Shown: one piece after another, positions 48,987-51,562 of the stretch | Layout: each line of letters opens with the position of its first letter | How positions within the stretch are numbered: the first letter of the stretch is position 1 | Assembly (NCBI GenBank): GCA_036001245.1 | Contig: DASYUL010000047.1 | Location: 1-51,562, forward strand | DNA from: Gp7-AA6 sp036001245 | Lineage (GTDB): Bacteria; Acidobacteriota; Thermoanaerobaculia; UBA5066; Gp7-AA6 | Direction: 5' to 3' | Length of the DNA: 51,562 nucleotides | Made by a program: the position numbers and the translations under genes | The notes under the pieces: generated by a model | Database searches by the model: none | Told to the model about the DNA's origin: nothing | What the model saw: only the letters and a program-made list of their open reading frames with translations

Positions 48987-49943
48987 GTGATTCTCGACGC
49001 AGCGCGCAAAGTCCTCCAGATCGAAGCGGACTCCGTCCGGGAGCAGATCGGCAACCTCGGCCCCGAGTTCGTGCGGGCCGTCGAGGAGATCGCTGCCTCC
49101 CCCGGCCGCCTTTGCGTCAGCGGTCTCGGCAAGTCGGGCCTGATCGGACAGAAGCTCGCCGCCACGCTCTCGTCGACCGGAACACCCGCCTTCTTCCTGC
49201 ACGCCGCGGAGGCGAGCCACGGGGACCTCGGGATGATCGTCTCGGGAGACACGGTCCTCGCGCTGTCCTTCTCGGGCGAGACGTCGGAGGTCGTGCGGCT
49301 CCTCGAGTTCGCCCGGCAGCGCGGGGTCAAGACCATCGCGATGACCGGGGAGCCCGGGTCTTCCGTGGGCCGCGCGGCCGATCTCGTGATCTCCGTCGCG
49401 ATCTCACGTGAGGCGTGCCCCCTGAACCTGGCGCCGACCGCCTCGACGACGGCGATGCTCGCCATGGGAGACGCGCTCGCGATGGCCGTGTCGGAGAAGC
49501 GCGGCTTCGGCGAGGAGGACTTCGCGGCACTCCATCCCGGCGGACGGCTCGGGCGGCGGTTCCTGAAGGTCCGCGACCTCATGCGTACCGGCGATCGGAT
49601 CCCGCTCGTCACGCGCGAGACGCCGATGACGGAGGCGATTCACGAGATGTCGCGCAAGATGATGGGGATCACCGCGGTCGTCAACGGCCGGGGCGAGCTC
49701 GCCGGTGTGATCTCCGACGGCGACCTGCGTCGGCTCCTCGAAAACGACCCGTCTCTTCTCGCGCGCACCGCAGGCGAGTGCGCGCACACCGACCCAAAGA
49801 CGACCGCGGCGGAGGAGTTCGCATCGGCTGCTCTGGACCGAATGGAGCGGGCGAAAATCACGAGCCTTTTCGTCGTCGACGAAGAGGGCCGCCTTGCCGG
49901 CGCCCTCCACCTGCACGACCTGCTCTCCGCGGGAGTCGCTTGA
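48987..49943 (+). CDS. kdsD: D-arabinose-5-phosphate isomerase
   Basis: 318 residues, GTG start. SIS domain: CVSGLGKSGLIGQKLAATLSSTGTPAFFLHAAEASHGDLG and LSFSGETSEVVRLLE. Two CBS domains follow (about 205-260 and 270-318: LMRTGDRIPLVTRETPMTEAIHEMSRKMMGITAVVN, and KTTAAEEFASAALDRMERAKITSLFVVDEEGRLAG). It makes arabinose-5-phosphate for KdsA. It overlaps kdsC (TTGA). Confidence 0.96.
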   Translation: MILDAARKVLQIEADSVREQIGNLGPEFVRAVEEIAASPGRLCVSGLGKSGLIGQKLAATLSSTGTPAFFLHAAEASHGDLGMIVSGDTVLALSFSGETSEVVRLLEFARQRGVKTIAMTGEPGSSVGRAADLVISVAISREACPLNLAPTASTTAMLAMGDALAMAVSEKRGFGEEDFAALHPGGRLGRRFLKVRDLMRTGDRIPLVTRETPMTEAIHEMSRKMMGITAVVNGRGELAGVISDGDLRRLLENDPSLLARTAGECAHTDPKTTAAEEFASAALDRMERAKITSLFVVDEEGRLAGALHLHDLLSAGVA

Positions 49944-50431
49944 AGCGACCGACCTCGGGACGAATCAAGGCCCTCTTCCTCGACGTCGACGGCGTACTGA
50001 CGGATGGACGCCTGTACATGGACGATCGCGGGCGCGAGCTCAAAGTCTTCGACACCAAAGACGGACACGGCGTGAAGATGGCGATCGCGGCGGGACTCAA
50101 AGTCGTCTGGATTTCGGGACGCGAGTCCCTGGCGACGTCGCGACGGGCGCGCGACCTGGGAGTCACACACTGCTACCAGCGCGTGGCCGACAAGGAGGCG
50201 CTCTACCGGCGGCTGTGCAAGCGGTGGGGCCTCGCGCCGGCGGAGACCGCGGCGATCGGCGACGACGAGCCCGACGTGCCGCTCCTCGAGGCCGCGGGCT
50301 TCTCCGCCTGCCCCGCCGACGCAGCGCCGCCCGCGCGCGCCTCCGCGAAGGTCGTTCTCGAGCACCCCGGTGGCCGCGGCGCCGTTCGTGAGTTCGTCGA
50401 GCGGGTGCTGGCCAGAAACACGAGGCGCTGA
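49940..50431 (+). CDS. kdsC: 3-deoxy-D-manno-octulosonate 8-phosphate phosphatase
   Basis: 163 residues, HAD family without a cap domain. LFLDVDGVLTDGRLYMDDRG (the DxDGVLTDG motif, nucleophile Asp15), VFDTKDGHGVKMAIAAGLKVVWISGRES, and AAIGDDEPDVPLLEAAGFSACPADA with the GDDxxD motif. It removes phosphate from Kdo-8-P. The TTG start overlaps the kdsD stop and has GGGAG upstream. Confidence 0.95.
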   Translation: MKRPTSGRIKALFLDVDGVLTDGRLYMDDRGRELKVFDTKDGHGVKMAIAAGLKVVWISGRESLATSRRARDLGVTHCYQRVADKEALYRRLCKRWGLAPAETAAIGDDEPDVPLLEAAGFSACPADAAPPARASAKVVLEHPGGRGAVREFVERVLARNTRR

Positions 50432-50538
50432 TCCAAGGTTGCCCGGCGAGGGACTATGATCAGCATGGAACCAGGTCCCGCCATATGGCTCCGAGAAGCA
50501 GCATTCTTACAGGTGTCGCGGCCGTTAGACGGCAGGAC

Positions 50539-50644
50539 TTGCAGCCTAACTCGCCCGCCTGTAAGCACGATTTGCCGCCGAACCTCCACCGACAGAGCCC
50601 TGTGCGCGAGCTAAGCGAAGACAATGGCGCGCGTTAGGCTGCAA
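50539..50644 (+). mobile_element. attC-like recombination site 1
   Basis: TTGCAGCCTAAC (50539-50550) and GTTAGGCTGCAA (50633-50644) are a perfect 12-bp inverted pair. The inner cores, GCCTAAC and GTTAGGC, fit the attC R-box forms RYYYAAC and GTTRRRY and enclose 96 bp. A second inner CGCC/GGCG pair lies next to each R box. Imperfect arms between them are usual for attC sites. Confidence 0.65.
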
Positions 50645-50672
50645 CGAATCGCGCGCCGCGCGCTTTTCGTTG
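50641..50672 (+). repeat. Strong hairpin just after attC-like site 1
   Basis: CAACGAA and TTCGTTG pair at the base, GCGCG and CGCGC inside. The RNA end carries TTGGGC, another GTTRRRY-like core (GTTGGGC, 50670-50676). Confidence 0.55.
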
Positions 50673-50744
50673 GGCGGCCTAATCACATGTTAGCCCGTCC
50701 AAACAGCAATCGTTCCGGGGACCAACACAATTAGGAGGATGCCA

Positions 50745-51059
50745 ATGAAGTACGTGATCAGCTGGTTCGAACGCCCGCAGGGTTCGCCCATCGAGTACGA
50801 GAATGCCCAGAAGCGAATCCTCGAGGTATTCGGTCAATGGAAGGCGCCCGCCAATTTCAAGGTCGAATTCTTCGTGGTGCGAGTCGGCGAGTGGGGTGGG
50901 CATATGCTGGTAGACTGCGACGATCCGCTGACCATTCACAAATTTTGTTCGCTGCTTCCTGCTTTCGTATTCGAGGCGCGACCCGTCATTACGGTCGAGG
51001 AAGCCGTCCGCGGCGAACTCGAGGTAATTGCCTGGCGGGATGGACTGAAACGTAAGTGA
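50745..51059 (+). CDS. DUF3303-family small protein in a cassette-like segment
   Basis: 104 residues from the ATG of MKYVISWFERPQGSPIEYENA; an AGGAGG site lies 6 nt upstream. KYVISWFERP, RILEVFGQWKAPANFKVEFFVVRVGEWGGHMLVDCDDP and FEARPVITVEEAV match the DUF3303 pattern (KYVVSW...W.PP...FVVR..GEGG...EtDDP). Function unknown. Third-codon positions are more A/T-rich than in nearby genes, and attC-like sites flank it, which suggests acquisition as a gene cassette. Confidence 0.82.
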   Translation: MKYVISWFERPQGSPIEYENAQKRILEVFGQWKAPANFKVEFFVVRVGEWGGHMLVDCDDPLTIHKFCSLLPAFVFEARPVITVEEAVRGELEVIAWRDGLKRK

Positions 51060-51093
51060 TGATGTCATCGCCTTCGGCCCCGGCCAGACTGCA

Positions 51094-51188
51094 GCCTAAC
51101 CAACGGTTGAAGTCCAGACCGGCGGAAGTCACGCTCATCTTCTTGCCGGCATTTCGTCCGCCGGCCGCTCAACCGCCGGGCGCTAGGC
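51094..51188 (+). mobile_element. attC-like recombination site 2
   Basis: GCCTAAC (51094-51100) and GCTAGGC (51182-51188) are outer R boxes with one mismatch to GTTRRRY; the inner L pair CGGTTGA (51104-51110) and TCAACCG (51169-51175) is perfect. The site spans 95 bp, the same size as site 1, and both begin TGCAGCCTAAC. The R-L-...-L-R layout is that of integron attC sites. Confidence 0.65.
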
Positions 51189-51264
51189 GGTCCCATGGAG
51201 GATAGGAACTCCAAGCGGTCGAAATCGACATGGAACCTGCTCACGCGATTCTGGGGGAGACGTC

Positions 51265-51562
51265 ATGACGATGAAGATCGTGTTCGCGGCGCTGGCGATC
51301 GCCGCGGGCGTGGCGGCGGCCATGCAGGCAGCAACCAACGCAGGCCTCTCGAAATCGGCCGGACTCGGCCCTGCGCTCGTTGTCAACACCGTAATCGTCC
51401 TAATCGGGGCGACCGGGCTGTGGGCGGCGACGGGCGCGAAGATGACCTTCTTCCCCTCAGGTGCATCGTGGACGCTCTATCTCGGCGGCCTCTTCGGCTT
51501 CGTGATCATCGCGAGCCTCACGTTCGTCTTCCCGAAGATCGGTGCGGCGTACGCCGTCGCCC
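51265..51562 (+). CDS. DMT-family transporter (DUF606/YdcZ-like), cut by the window end
   Basis: About 99 residues of the N-terminal part are present. Hydrophobic segments IVFAALAIAAGVAAAM, LVVNTVIVLIGATGLWAA and LYLGGLFGFVIIASLTFVF show three membrane helices, and the pattern MQAATNAGLSKSAGLGPALVVNTVI is that of the DUF606/YdcZ group of drug/metabolite transporters. A GGGAG ribosome site precedes the first ATG (51265). It follows attC-like site 2, so it may be the next cassette. Confidence 0.8.
   Translation, partial: MTMKIVFAALAIAAGVAAAMQAATNAGLSKSAGLGPALVVNTVIVLIGATGLWAATGAKMTFFPSGASWTLYLGGLFGFVIIASLTFVFPKIGAAYAVA

Noticed and set aside
50505..50562. Possible tRNA-Cys near the attC-like site (ACAGG...CTTGCAGCC...CGCCTGT)
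   Set aside because: The anticodon-like GCA and pairing ends do not form the D and T arms; the conserved GTTC is missing.

Overview
The window is about two-thirds GC, densely packed with genes, and comes from a Gram-negative, LPS-making bacterium. All four Kdo genes, a LolA-type carrier, a large outer-membrane beta-barrel and several lipoproteins are present. The remnant Ser/Thr-kinase start at the left end, the ECF sigma/zf-HC2/HEAT operon and the mix of dispersed intergenic repeats look like Acidobacteriota (perhaps Thermoanaerobaculia). That placement is inference from style, not from a marker tree. There is no rRNA, CRISPR array, insertion sequence or prophage. Genes are very often joined by 4-nt start/stop overlaps (ATGA, GTGA, TTGA).

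Layout. 1-316: the tail of an unknown protein, a 28-codon kinase remnant and tRNA-Gly(GCC). 391-7348 (minus): a zinc-ribbon protein, YraN, an M48 protease, a lipoprotein, a membrane Fe-S ETF:quinone oxidoreductase, EtfA and EtfB. 7365-14582 (minus): a fatty-acid/phospholipid operon in the order yceD-rpmF-plsX-fabH-fabD-(serine hydrolase)-fabG-acpP-fabF, running towards the etf genes. 14652-19547 (plus): a 21-bp tandem repeat, three GT4 glycosyltransferases and a WcaJ-type initiating sugar transferase (exopolysaccharide or O-antigen). 19583-26031 (minus): TgpA-like transglutaminase, DUF58, MoxR, ManC, MurB and PgpA. 26157-34822 (plus): recA, an outer-membrane protein, purH, lolA, yajQ, a polyprenyl diphosphate synthase and a TPR protein, with tusA on the minus strand. 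35523-39161: kdsB-pyrG and kdsA with a small minus-strand gene between them. 39128-40887 (minus): a LigB-type dioxygenase and a DedA-rhodanese protein. 41026-46026 (plus): an ECF sigma/anti-sigma operon with two HEAT proteins and a DUF4097 protein. 46059-48854 (minus): an M16 protease. 48987-50431 (plus): kdsD-kdsC. 50539-51562: two attC-like sites around a DUF3303 cassette, then a DMT-type transporter cut by the window end.

Main points of interest. (1) The DedA-rhodanese gene is interrupted by one in-frame UGA exactly in the rhodanese active-site loop. The frame stays open and coding-like for 46 more codons, and a SECIS-like hairpin lies just downstream, so this may be an undescribed selenoprotein. 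(2) The right end looks like a gene-cassette array lacking an integrase in view. (3) A 21-bp, frame-preserving tandem repeat fills the divergent promoter between yceD and the polysaccharide operon. (4) Dispersed intergenic repeats have been absorbed into coding regions, giving a signal peptide and several C-terminal tails. (5) An ECF sigma operon controls a set of secreted HEAT and DUF4097 proteins of unknown function.
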